Source: Macrothele yani
Lineage: Eukaryota > Arthropoda > Arachnida > Araneae > Macrothelidae
NCBI GenBank assembly: GCA_039090855.1
Contig: CM076991.1
Location: forward strand, 106,466,021 to 106,530,020
DNA length: 64,000 nt
Direction of reading: 5' to 3'
The position numbers and the translations under genes were made by a program. Shown here piece after piece: positions 33,085 to 42,830 of this stretch (the first letter of the stretch is position 1; the number at the start of each line of letters is the position of its first letter). The notes under the pieces are model-generated. The model was not told where the DNA came from, searched no databases, and saw nothing but the letters and a program-made list of their open reading frames with translations.

Positions 33085-33310
33085 GATTAGTTCTTCTTCC
33101 AGTCCAACGAATTCTACGTAGCCGTCTCCAGGTCCATTATTCAAAAGCATATATCTTCTTATTCTCACTCTTCCTCAATGCCAAGCTTCCGCAACCATAC
33201 GTTACTACAGGAAAGACCATTGATTTAACAATTTGAATTTTCGTTGTCATTGAAATGTCTTTATCCTTCACAACCTTCTCTAAATTTGTCATTTGACTTT
33301 CTCCCTAGGG
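33085..33310 (-). pseudogene. non-LTR retrotransposon RT C-terminal fragment
   Basis: The minus strand reads MTNLEKVVKDKDISMTTKIQ, then IVKSMVFPVVTYGCGSLALR, a stop, and WTWRRLRRIRWTGRR. This is the post-RT region typical of L1-like and related LINE proteins (NL...KDITLPTK...MVFPVVMYGCESW). Only about 75 codons remain, with one stop. The source element is long dead. Confidence 0.7.
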
Positions 33311-33752
33311 ATAATATCCTCCCTATTTCTCCAGCACATTGCCATTGCCCCTCGTTATAGACTGGGTAGCACAAAAGAAAAAAATTGCCTACGACCTACA
33401 AGTCCTCCCAGTCGATTATAAAAATCAGAAGAGTTGTAAGAAAGCTATAAGAGCAGACAAAAATAATAACAATAAAAAGCATTTCGTCAGATGCAAGAAT
33501 ATAGATAAAAACAACCCCTACACACTACGCGCGTCATGTTGTTCGCATATACACCTCCAAGACTACACGAGACTTTGAATCTAGTTATCAGGTGGTTTCA
33601 CCGTTAAAAAGAAGTCAGACGAATCACCCTCAGGTATTGTATCTGTATTAGAGATAAGCACGAGCTCCTTTTTTGCCCGTTATATCATTATTTATGAACG
33701 GCCCGGGCCGGATCTGAACATTTGTGTAAATCTTCCCAATGTGAATAAAGAA
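33311..33752. other. unassigned stretch ending in CCCGGGCCGG motif
   Basis: There is no gene. A GGCCCGGGCCGG motif at 33700-33711 lies about 40 bp before a family A repeat, as at 48895-48955. Confidence 0.35.
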
Positions 33753-34344
33753 AACAAGTTAGTAAAATCATGCAATGCATTGATTATGATACGCTTTTCA
33801 ACATACTAGAAATCATTACTCAAGTTATTACTCATGCTATGAGGATAATGGCTGTAGAATAAATCTCGTTCCTATGACTTGACTTTTGACCCCATTTCGG
33901 CGATATTCAACAGAACTGGTAAAGTATACTTCCGGAACAACATGATAAAGTTTTGTCTCAAGCGAAGCATTTTTACTTACGTTATAACGCATAAGAGCGA
34001 TGGAATGGATCCCACTCCTATGTGCTGACCTTTGACCCCATTTCGCCCATTTTCAATAGGGTTTGACCCTAGGTGGTCCCCTACCACATACTTAAATTTC
34101 ATCGATATCGAACCATTTTTACGCAAGTCATGACGTTTAAGAGCTATGGAATGCACCCCGCTCCTATGTCCTGAACTTTGACCTCACTTCGCCCATTTTC
34201 AATAGATTTCGTCCCGAAGTGGTCCCCTACCACATACTAAAATTTCATCGAAATCGAACCATTTTTACGCGAGTTATCGTGCGGACAGACGGACAAAGCT
34301 GGAGCATATACGCTTCTTCAACCTACGGTTGGAAAGCGTAAAAA
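33753..34344 (+). mobile_element. Helentron-like repeat family A, copy 2 (about 3 units)
   Basis: Starts AACAAGTTAGTAAAATCATG, with TACGCTTTTCAAC at 33791. About three ~146-bp units follow, each with CCCCATTTCGCCCATTTTCA and a GTGGTCCCCTACCAC hairpin. It ends with GGACAGACGGACAAAGCTGG and the hairpin TACGCTTCTTCAAC / GTTGGAAAGCGTA. No coding sequence. Confidence 0.7.
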
Positions 34345-34729
34345 ACGAAGCATATTGGTTTACTCCTATTTATATTTTCATCATCATATAAGGATCTTAT
34401 GGCTTTCCGTAATATCGATCCCCATTAAAAGAGAGAAAGAATTATTATTAGACTATGTGCATCATGTTCAGGTAACAAAATGTTCTTCATTTTGTTTCCC
34501 AAGTGTATCAAGTTAATTCGTTTACCTCGGCTCACCTTCATGTTTTCACCGAATGATTGAAAATTCTCATTTTTCATATACGCTGGAATATCTGTTACGT
34601 TTTATAATGTTTCTGGGAGAATTTATATTTAGTAGCTGCAAACAAAAGGGCGGTGAGATATCATCTGGATGAGTTTGAAAGAAAACGGACTTTTAGAATG
34701 ATGCAGCTGGATCAGTCATTTTGTGGCTA
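34345..34729. other. unassigned stretch
   Basis: No gene or repeat was recognised. Confidence 0.35.
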
Positions 34730-35460
34730 CACTGTAAAATATTTTTTGAAATTCAAGAGCCACTTTCCATCATTTCTTTGGTGAATTAACGAAGCATAAT
34801 CTGATACAACCATTTCCGTGAAATGACAGAAAGAAACCTGAATTTCACGGATTTTTCAAACCACGGGAATATTCTGAATTTTCAGAAATCTTTCCGCAAT
34901 TCCTTTCGTATATTAACGGAAAAAAACTTCGTTCTCACTTTTTCTGTATCCGTATGACGACAAATTACCGGTAATAAAAGCGAATGGTGAGAATACTTGA
35001 GGTTTGATTAACTTTTAAATTTCAATCGTCTGTCCAATTTTGAAGTTCCGTAGGGAGATCGGACATTATGCATACGATAGCATATCGCATGAATTTTGTT
35101 TATTGCTTCACACGATATTAAACTTATTGTACAGATGATTATACGGTATCTATGTATCAGACTTTGGACAACTTAAGACAAAAGCTATTATAGCTATCAT
35201 GAAAAAAATTTATATTTAGGAGGTTTTTTGTGAAATAATATTATAAAAAGTACATTTCATTTTTTTTAAAATAACTGAAAGTCATAGTGAGTTAAAAAAT
35301 CAAGTTACAAAGCATTTTGCTGCTTCGAAAAATCACGATGAAAAATGCTTAATTTGTGAAAAGTCTTGCTACAGTAAAAAAAAAATATTACAAACCTATT
35401 CAGAAAAATTACAAGCCCCAACAGAAAATAAAATGACTAAATCACTCGCCATTAATTACA
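34730..35460 (+). repeat. dispersed repeat family D, copy 2
   Basis: Starts CACTGTAAAATATTTTTTGA, holds the same CCGTGAAAT / ATTTCACGG hairpin, and ends at AAATGACTAAATCACT near 35450. It has the fewest internal ~80-bp units of the three copies (about one). Confidence 0.75.
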
Positions 35461-35488
35461 ATATATATATATATATATATATATATAC
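35459..35488. repeat. (AT)n microsatellite
   Basis: About 14 AT repeats directly after the family D copy. Confidence 0.95.
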
Positions 35489-37206
35489 TAAAGAGCAAAA
35501 CTGAAGACTAAGGAAAAAATTTTAGAATTTAAACCGAAGGGTGCAAAATAACCTGAAAATCAAAACGCGCAACGCAGCAGTTTTGAAAATTCAGAATTCA
35601 CATTCTATAAAGAAGATACCTAAGCAAAAAAATACATATATAATTTTGACTCACACCTAGTACAACATAGAAAAGGTTATGTATCTACCTGTGTGAGTAA
35701 AAGGAAAAAAGATAAAAAAATAAAATAAAACAACTGAATGTAGAAGGTGTCGAGAATACTGAGCCTTGGCTTTATCAAGGACCAGCAAAAACTCTGCATT
35801 TTCTCACTTCCACAAAGACCTAGTTGGAAATGGGTTTCTGCAAGGCCATAGATGCAAGTAACATTCCCACCTAAAATAGTTTAAAAAATATATATATAAG
35901 TCATGTCCTCCGTAGAGTTGCATGACCTAGCACTAGTTAACATTTTCGCTTGCATCCATTAACCTTCATGGCCCGACCCATACTCTTCATCTGTTACTAT
36001 TAAACAGAGAGAAGAAGATTAAAGAGAACTCAAGCTGTGAGAGTGACATAATAATTAGAAATGATTTTCAGCCATAACGAAATTCCAAGTTCGTTTGAGA
36101 GAGAATTTAAACCTGAAAAACAATGCAAAAGAAATCCAAATTTTACATTGCAATTAAAAAAGGAAATGTTAATTTATAACGAACAGATTTTTGAAAGAAA
36201 ACTTGAGTCTAAAACCCCCTACTCTACAACTTATGACAACACAAAAACGAGAATAAGTTAAAGATAATAATTAACTAAAGAAAACTTTGTGAAAGTTATA
36301 TACCTTAAACAGTTAGTTGCAATATGTACAAAGTATTTCAGCAGTGCTTTAAGTGCATAATTAATTAGTATTAAGAACTTAACTACTTTGAAAAAACAGC
36401 GCATAGACAGCGCATAGAAAAGGAACAAGCTAAGCCATCTTCTGTTCCTAGGTACCCCAAAAGACGCTCAAAGTTACAAAGAAAAGAAAGAGTTAAAACC
36501 CGCAAAAATGTTAACAGACAAATCAATGCCTAAAAGTTGAAAAGCTAAAAAACGACAGAGAAAAGGTACATGAAGTACAAACATTGAACTTATAAAACCT
36601 AGAACCCAAAAACAAGGAAGAGAGCTTACCTCTTGTGTTACAAAAACTTTTCTCCTCACAAGAGAAGAACATGGCTGACCTCTTCTGCCACACCCTAGAC
36701 ACTGGGGGGCAGTGAGGGTGGGGCTGATGGCCTCCTCATACAGCAAGAAAACAACGCGCGGAGATTTTAACCAGAGAAAAAATATATAAACATAAGACTG
36801 TGGATCTGTATGATCAGAAAGAGCAGAATTAACTCTCCAGAATACATGAGAAATATTATAAAATACACGAGCAGTTTATTTAATAATCTTTGCATGTATT
36901 AAATCACCTTAGTGAGCTTCTATAGATTAATCAGAATCTTATTAATTTTAATGTTGGTTTTACTATTTTTAGTATAGCTATCCTAGTGATGAATAACTAG
37001 TTTTCTTTTTTATTTGTTTTTATTTTCTTTTATAAACGGATTTTTAAGCTTTTTTTGTGATTTTGTTTATATTATTTAATTTTTTGTTTTAATAGGACCG
37101 TCATATCCATAGCACTAAGGTTCCTTTAGGTAGTTAATAGGCATCCTCTAGCCAACTTCCTTACGGCTTTGATTGGTCAGAATCATATTATTAACTGTGT
37201 AGAAAA
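35489..37206. other. unassigned AT-rich stretch
   Basis: No gene was recognised. It lies downstream of the Penelope-like RT on the minus strand, so part of it may be the 3' end of that element. A 66-codon plus-strand and a 90-codon minus-strand open stretch (36061-36261; 36746-36474) have no known domain. Confidence 0.35.
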
Positions 37207-38049
37207 TTAAAGCAGATCTGCCAACCTTACTCTATTATTCAGAATAATTTTTCTTAAAGTTCTTTTGATGAAAGAAGAAGGAATTTCGTTCTCTAGAAAA
37301 CTTTCTAATAGTATATTAATGTTGTAATTGAAGTCCAAATTGTTGCTGCAAATTCTTGAAATTCTTAGGACCTGAGAAATTAGTACATTCTCAATTACTT
37401 TGGTTGAAATGTTATTATTCCAGTGTAGATATTTAATTACTTTGAAAGGAAAATTAACTCTTTTATCATAGAGGCTAATAGATGGGTTACCTCTGTTGAG
37501 CTTAATGCTTAAGTCTAGGAACTCAAGTTCCTGATTACTGTGGTTGGTTTTACATAAGTTAAGAGAGCTAGGATAGATATTATCAAAATCACTCTCTATA
37601 ACTTCTGAATTATTGATACACAGCAGATCATCAATATATCTAAAAGTGTAAAGGTAGTTATCTGAGCAGGAGGGGTGATTTTTAATGAATTTATATTCCT
37701 TAAAGAACAGGAATAGATTAGCGATATGCGTGGACGTTGATGTTCCCATTGGAATACCGTTCACTTGCTTATAGAGAGTATTATTATATAAGATATGGTT
37801 ATTTATTATGCAGCAATTGAGATAAGAGTTCCAAGTTCCTACATCAACAAATTGGTTAAGTTTAAATTCTGCATACAGCTCTTTAAAGGTAGTGATTATA
37901 TCTGATAGAGGCAGATTAGTATACAGGTTTTCAAAATCATAACTATTAATATCTAGGGGACAAACTTTGAGTATAGTAGAAATTACTCTGACGACCGCCC
38001 ATAGCGGTATAACTATACCATCGGGATCAGAGGAAATTCTATCCCACAC
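37207..38049 (-). pseudogene. Penelope-like reverse transcriptase, N-terminally truncated
   Basis: An open minus-strand frame of 280 codons. Motifs in order: YDFENLYTNLPLSD (about residues 38-51; compares with the DVVSLFTNVP block of Penelope-like RTs), VNGIPMGTSTSTHIANLFLF (about 92-111), and FRYIDDLLCINN (about 136-147), where the two Asp are catalytic. LEFLDLSIKL and SLYDKRVNFPFKVIKY follow. It ends RLADLL. The N-terminus with RT motifs 1-2 is missing, and the first ~20 codons may belong to the neighbouring RTE 5' region. No GIY-YIG domain is visible. The absence of stops suggests a fairly young copy. A different eukaryotic RT class is the alternative. Confidence 0.55.
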
Positions 38050-41000
38050 TCACCAACCCGCTTGGCCAGCGTGGTGAGTTATGGCCAAACCCCTCCAAAA
38101 TGATTCCACAACTTAAATCTTGGCCCTCAGTCTCCGGCAGCTGGAATGTACCTGGCCAAGGCAGCGGCCAGTGCGACATGAAGGCAGAGGGTGCTAAGAA
38201 TCCCCGGAGGACCGGACTAGGCTGCCATCTGATGCTGACCTTGGCTACTTACAATGGACGCTCCCTATCTTCTGATTCAAGGCTTCTTGAATTGGAAGAG
38301 GAACTACAAAGGATCAAGTGGGACATCGTGGGGCTAAGTGAGGTAAGGAGAAAAGGAGAAGATCTCATCGAACTGAAAAGTGGACATCTCTTCTACTATC
38401 GTGGGACAGATACTGGCAGAACTAGTGGTGTTGGATTTATAATAAACAAGAAACTGAAGGATAAAGTTGTAGAAGTTGAAAGTTCCTCTGACAGAGCTGC
38501 ACGACTTGTTATCCAACTCTCGAAAAGATACCAGGCTCAGATTATTCAAACTTATGCACCCACCACAAGTCATCCTGAAGAAGAAATTGAAGAATTTTAT
38601 GAGGAAATTTGTCATCTAAATAATAAAGGTAAGCAGCACTTGAAAATAATTATGGGAGATTTCAATGCAAAAAATAGGGCAACGGCAACAGAATGAAACT
38701 TCAGTAGGTAAATTCGGTCATGGCAACAGAAACCAGCGTGGAAATACTCTCGTTGAGTTTGCAGAGGCAGAAGGGTTTTTCATCTTGAACTCCTTCTTCA
38801 AGAAAAAGCCACACAGGAAATGGACATGGAGACATCCAAATGGGACGACAAGTGAAATTGATTTTATTATGTGTAACAAAAAATTCGTCATAGAAGACTG
38901 CAGTGTGCTAAACAAGTTCAACACAGGCAGTGACCATAGATTGGTGAGATGTAAGATGCACCTCAACACTAAACTCGAACGTAGCAAGCTCATAAGACAA
39001 ACAAAATGTATTGACATAACCAACCTTAAAAAACACCATAATACCTTCAAGTTAGAACTGAAGAACAGGTTCTCTGCTTTAGAAGGCCTAACATCGGAAG
39101 AAGTGGACATCTCTGAAGTTAACAGAAAAGTAACCAAAGCTCTTATGGAAACAGCAACAAAATTAGCTGGGTCTAAGAACAAGTTGCATGTGAACAAATT
39201 ATCAGGAAAAACCAAAATGTTGATGCAAAAAAGAAGAGAGATGAGGACAACTAAAGAAGATGTGACTTCCAAAGTGGAATATATAGAGCTATGCAAGACA
39301 GTAAGAAAAAGTATCACTGAAGACGTAAGGAAATTCAACTGTGAACTAGTGAGGAAAGCAATTGAAAACAACCAAAGCCTAAAGATAGCAAAGGGACATC
39401 TCAGTAAGGGAAGAAAACAGATTATGGCACTGAGAAAAGAAGATGGTTCTGTAACAAGAAATAGAGGCGAAATTTTGACAAGAGTGAAAGATTTCTACTC
39501 CAAATTATATGAAAGGGATGATATATGCACTCCAGACATCATGAAAGATACCAGTACCAGAGTTCCTCCAGTCCTTCCAGCAGAAGTTGCACATGCAATC
39601 AAGAACATGAAGCGAGGAAAAGCTCCAGGAGAAGATGGAATTACTGTAGACATCATACAAGAAGCAAGTGGAGAAATCGAAACAGTACTCGCCCAAATTT
39701 TCACTCGATGCCTTAATGAAGGAAAGATTCCTGAGGATTGGAACACCGCTACAATGATCCTGCTACATAAGAAAGGTGACATTGAGGATCTCGGAAACTA
39801 CAGACCTATCAGCCTCCTATCAGTAGTTTATAAAATCTTCACTAAAGTTCTTTCACACCGCTTGAAGGTAGCACTAGACATGGCTCAACCGAGAGAACAA
39901 GCTGGATTCAGGAGTGGCTACAGCACAATAGATCATATCCACGTGCTGAGAGAACTAATTGAAAGAGCGAGGGAATATGAACTTCCATTGTGCATGGCTT
40001 TTATCGATTATGAAAAAGCCTTTGATTCGGTGAAACCATCAGCAGTTACAATGGCTCTGAAAACCTGCGGTATTGAAGATGCATACATTAATATTATTAA
40101 TAACATCTATGAAAATGCAAGTGCAAAGATTTGGCTGTTTGAAAATACAACACACGTAAAAATTGGAAAGGGAGTGAGACAAGGTGACACCATATCTCCG
40201 AAGCTCTTTAATGCCACATTGGAGGGTGTTTTTCAGTCGCTGAGCTGGGAAAACAAGGGGATAAAGATTAATGGAGATTATCTAACCCACCTTCGTTTTG
40301 CTGATGACGTAGTAATTTTTGCAACTACCCCATCAGAGCTGCGGAGTATGATCCAGGAACTTGCTGACAAGAGTAAAGAAGTGGGATTAAAAATGAACTT
40401 TCAGAAGACAAAAGTGATGTTCAATGCTTTTACAAGAAATGAAGATTTATCGATTGATGGAGAAAAGCTGGAGATAACAGACACGTACGTTTATCTTGGA
40501 CAGCAGATATCAAGTGAGGGTCACATTGATGAAGAAATTAATCGGCGTACAAAACTTGCCTGGAGAGCTTTTGGAAGAAACAGCATAATTTTCAAGAGCA
40601 ATATGCCATTATGTCTTAAAAGATAAGTGTTTGATCAATGCATCCTTCCAGTGCTTACGTATGGTGCAGAGACGTGGACCTTAACTAAAAGAGACATACA
40701 AAGGCTGCAGACAACTCAAAGTAGCATGGAGAGGTGCATGCTTGGTGTAACCAGGAGAGATAAGAAGAGGAACTCGTGGATCCGAAAAATGACAAGAGTG
40801 GAAGACATCATGATCAGAGTTAAATCCCTGAAATGGCAATGGGCTGGACATACTGCCAGAAGGACAGATCATCGATGGACAGCCGAAATTTTAGATTGGA
40901 TTCCAAGGGACAGGAAAAGACCCAGAAGAAGACCACATAGGAGATGGGTGGATGAAATTCGAAAGTATGCAGGGGTGACATGGAGGAGACTGGCACAAGA

Positions 41001-41090
41001 CAGACCGTTGTGGAGGAAACTTGGGGAGACCTTCGTCCAGCAGTGGATTGATAATGGTTGACAATGATGATGATGATGATATATATATAC
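38000..41090 (+). mobile_element. RTE-type non-LTR retrotransposon, nearly complete
   Basis: About 3.1 kb. The 5' region has CACCAACCCGCTTGGCCAGC at 38050, a phrase common at the start of arthropod RTE-like elements. The coding region 38100-41061 holds an AP endonuclease and RT. The 3' tail is a short TGATGA/TATA repeat (41065-41090) instead of poly(A), a mark of the RTE clade. Other pieces of this family are at 44700-45610, 48640-48872, 59118-59443 and 61277-62110. The exact 5' junction with the Penelope-like RT (37985-38050) is unclear. Confidence 0.85.
38100..41061 (+). pseudogene. RTE endonuclease-reverse transcriptase, one frameshift and one stop
   Basis: This would copy its own RNA at a nicked target site. 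The N-terminal APE-type endonuclease (38237-38950) shows TYNGRSLSS, IVGLSEVRRKGED (catalytic Glu), TYAPTT, IIMGDFNAK, EIDFIMCN and GSDHRLVRC. The RT (39580-40340) shows GEDGITVDII, NYRPISLL, FIDYEKAFDSV (Asp), GVRQGDTISPKLFN and LRFADDVVIFA (Asp-Asp). The C-terminal part has YLGQQISSEGH, LTYGAETWTL and a basic WAGHTARRTDHRW region. Two lesions: an extra A in an A6 run at 38670 shifts the frame within GDFNAK, and TAA at 40624 replaces a Lys codon (the copy at 44.8-45.6 kb has Lys there). Otherwise full length, about 985 residues. Confidence 0.9.
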
Positions 41091-41136
41091 ACACTATCTA
41101 CCAACAAGTAATTCGACACCTGTGATAGCAAAGGAA

Positions 41137-41205
41137 AACGAAGTTTATTCACCTTCAATAGTTGGTGGAGCCTCCACCAACTATTGAAGGTGAATAAACT
41201 TCGTT
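41137..41205. repeat. 69-bp perfect palindrome in Tc1-F
   Basis: Two 34-bp arms pair perfectly around a single central base at 41171 (centre GGTGGAG-C-CTCCACC). It looks like an inverted duplication of the adjoining ATTCACCTTCAATA sequence, which occurs once more at 41204-41219. It overlaps the 3' end of the transposase gene. Confidence 0.95.
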
Positions 41206-42312
41206 ATTCACCTTCAATACAGCTGCGACCCTCCGGGGCATACTCTCAACCAGGCGTTGTACGACGGCTAGCGGTATTTTCTTCCACTCGGCTTGGAGAA
41301 GACAGGTCAGTTCCTTCAACGATTTTGGACGGTGGGGGTCACCCCTAAGTCGACGCTCCAACTCGTCCCAGAGGTGATCGATAGGGTTAAGCTCTGGGCT
41401 CTGCGCAGACCAGTCCATTCGATTAACCCCATTGTCACCATACCAAGCCATGGTGGACCTCGCAACATGACAGGTGGCATTGTAATCCTGAAAGTAACAT
41501 GGGTCCACCCCGTAGAACTGCCACAACGTAGGAAGCGCATGGTCATCCAAAATGGTGCAGTAGGTCTCGGCGTTGAGTCTACCAGGAATTGCGACCAAGG
41601 GTCCCGTGCCATACCAGGAATTGCGACCAAGGGTCCCGTGCCATACCAGGAATTGCGACCAAGGGTCCCGTGCCATACCAGGAATTGCGACCAAGGGTCC
41701 CGTGCTATACCAGGAGAAACACCCCCATAGCATAATTCCACCGCCGCCGAACTTCACAGTTGGCACAATACATTCCGGTAGGAGGCGTTCTTCAGGCAGA
41801 CGCGAAACCCAGCTCCTGCTATCCGAACGGTAGAGGGTGAACCTTGATTCGTCGCTCCAGAGAACCTGTTTCCACTGTTCAACGGTCCACTGTCGACGTT
41901 CTTTGCACCACGTTAGCCGACCAGCGCTATTGGGCTTGGTGATCAAAGGCTTGTGGGCCGCAGCTCGTCCACGATAACCGAGCACATGGGCTTCCTTACG
42001 GATGGTATTCATCGATAGAACACTCCCGGATGCCTGTTGAATCTCCTCGCGGATGTGGCCCATCGATTTGGTGCGGTTCTTCTGAATTTCTCTGGCCAGC
42101 ACCCGTCGGTCTCTAACTCCCAGTTTTGTGGGTCTGCCGGGTCGGGGCACATTCCGACAGTCACCTCTCATCTTCCACTTGCCAATCACGTAGGCCACTG
42201 TCGATTTTGGGTACTTCAACTCGCTGGATATGTCACGTATGGATCGGCCATTTCTGTGATATCCAACGATTACACCTTTCTCGAAATCAGAGAGCTTCGA
42301 ACTGCGTGGCAT
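41155..42312 (-). CDS. Tc1-F transposase, uninterrupted frame with 96-bp internal expansion
   Basis: A single open frame of 385 codons. Order: HTH 1 with FEKGVIVGYHRNGRSIRDIS (residues 9-28), GRPTKLG linker (~59-65), HTH 2, first catalytic Asp in VLWSDESRFTLYRSD (~147-161), KFGGGGIMLWGCFSW (~188-202), then an expanded GPLVAIPG-type stretch (~205-245), the second block CYFQDYNATCHVARS, and the third WSAQSPELNPIDHLWDELER. Family members usually have QQDNA and NPIE; here the Asp is displaced one residue and Asp replaces Glu, so activity is doubtful. Tc1 enzymes are usually about 340-350 residues. The excess comes from three extra 32-bp units, which keep the frame. The C-terminus runs into a palindrome. 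Confidence 0.85.
   Translation of the reverse strand: MPRSSKLSDFEKGVIVGYHRNGRSIRDISSELKYPKSTVAYVIGKWKMRGDCRNVPRPGRPTKLGVRDRRVLAREIQKNRTKSMGHIREEIQQASGSVLSMNTIRKEAHVLGYRGRAAAHKPLITKPNSAGRLTWCKERRQWTVEQWKQVLWSDESRFTLYRSDSRSWVSRLPEERLLPECIVPTVKFGGGGIMLWGCFSWYSTGPLVAIPGMARDPWSQFLVWHGTLGRNSWYGTGPLVAIPGRLNAETYCTILDDHALPTLWQFYGVDPCYFQDYNATCHVARSTMAWYGDNGVNRMDWSAQSPELNPIDHLWDELERRLRGDPHRPKSLKELTCLLQAEWKKIPLAVVQRLVESMPRRVAAVLKVNNEVYSPSIVGGGSTNY
41581..41714. repeat. 32-bp tandem repeat inside the Tc1-F transposase gene
   Basis: ACCAGGAATTGCGACCAAGG and the next 12 bases recur at 41581, 41613, 41645 and 41677, with a partial fifth unit at 41709. The units are identical but for one base near the end. 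All three frames of the unit are free of stops on the minus strand. Confidence 0.95.
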
Positions 42313-42489
42313 CTTGCATACGACTAGTTGCGTTGTTGTTTCCCAGACGATATTTAACGGCGGCGGCAGTGATTGTAGCAGGACCGCAGATATCGTCGAT
42401 TGCAGGGGTGTCCAATTACTTGTTGGTAGATAGTGTATATATATCTATTCGTCGTGCAATTTCTTTTACGATGTATGAGATTCGGATTT

Positions 42490-42830
42490 CCGAGCGTCTG
42501 TGGCACAGTGGTTAAAGGCGTGTCGCTACCTGTTGAACCAACCCAAACGACGGGGGTTCGACCATGACTGCAGCGAATGGATTATCTGGGGAAACGGTTG
42601 TAAAATGCAGGGTAGTTTCAGTTCGAATACAGAAAAACCTGAAATGGACTTTTCTGAAATAAACGGCATTTCTGACTACGGAAAATCTGTGAAAATACGC
42701 AAGTTAACATAAACGGGCACTTTTAAAAAACAGAAATTTCTGAATGAAACGGACAGCTACCGGCAACTTTGCTGCACGTTATTTACAGAAATTTTCCGTG
42801 AATTCAATCCACTTATTTTCCACTTATATT
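42490..42830 (+). repeat. tRNA-derived SINE, copy 1
   Basis: GTGGCACAGTGGTTAAAGGC at 42500 resembles a tRNA D arm / A box, and GGGGGTTCGACC at 42551 a B box. The body (42630-42815), with ACTTTTCTGAAATAAACGG and ACCGGCAACTTTG, is shared with 58893-59085. The shared body plus tRNA-like head suggests a SINE. No clear tail or target duplication. Confidence 0.65.

Larger units (their letters stand above)
41092..42435 (-). mobile_element. Tc1-like transposon, family Tc1-F
   Basis: The ends CACTATCTACCAACAAGTAA (41092) and the complement ending at 42435 (TTACTTGTTGGTAGATAGTG) are inverted repeats. It inserted at a TA inside the (TA)n tail of the RTE element. Length is 1344 bp. It contains a 69-bp perfect palindrome and an internal 32-bp tandem expansion. 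Confidence 0.95.

Noticed and set aside
36061..36261. Lys-rich 66-codon open stretch near the Penelope-like RT
   Set aside because: It is on the opposite strand to the RT, AT-rich, and of low complexity.
37985..38050. Exact boundary between the Penelope-like RT and the RTE 5' end
   Set aside because: The open RT frame runs through the region, but the last codons may be RTE sequence read in reverse; I could not place the junction without other copies.
41573..41833. Plus-strand open frame over the 32-bp repeats
   Set aside because: It is the shadow of the Tc1-F transposase repeats, which are open in several frames on both strands.
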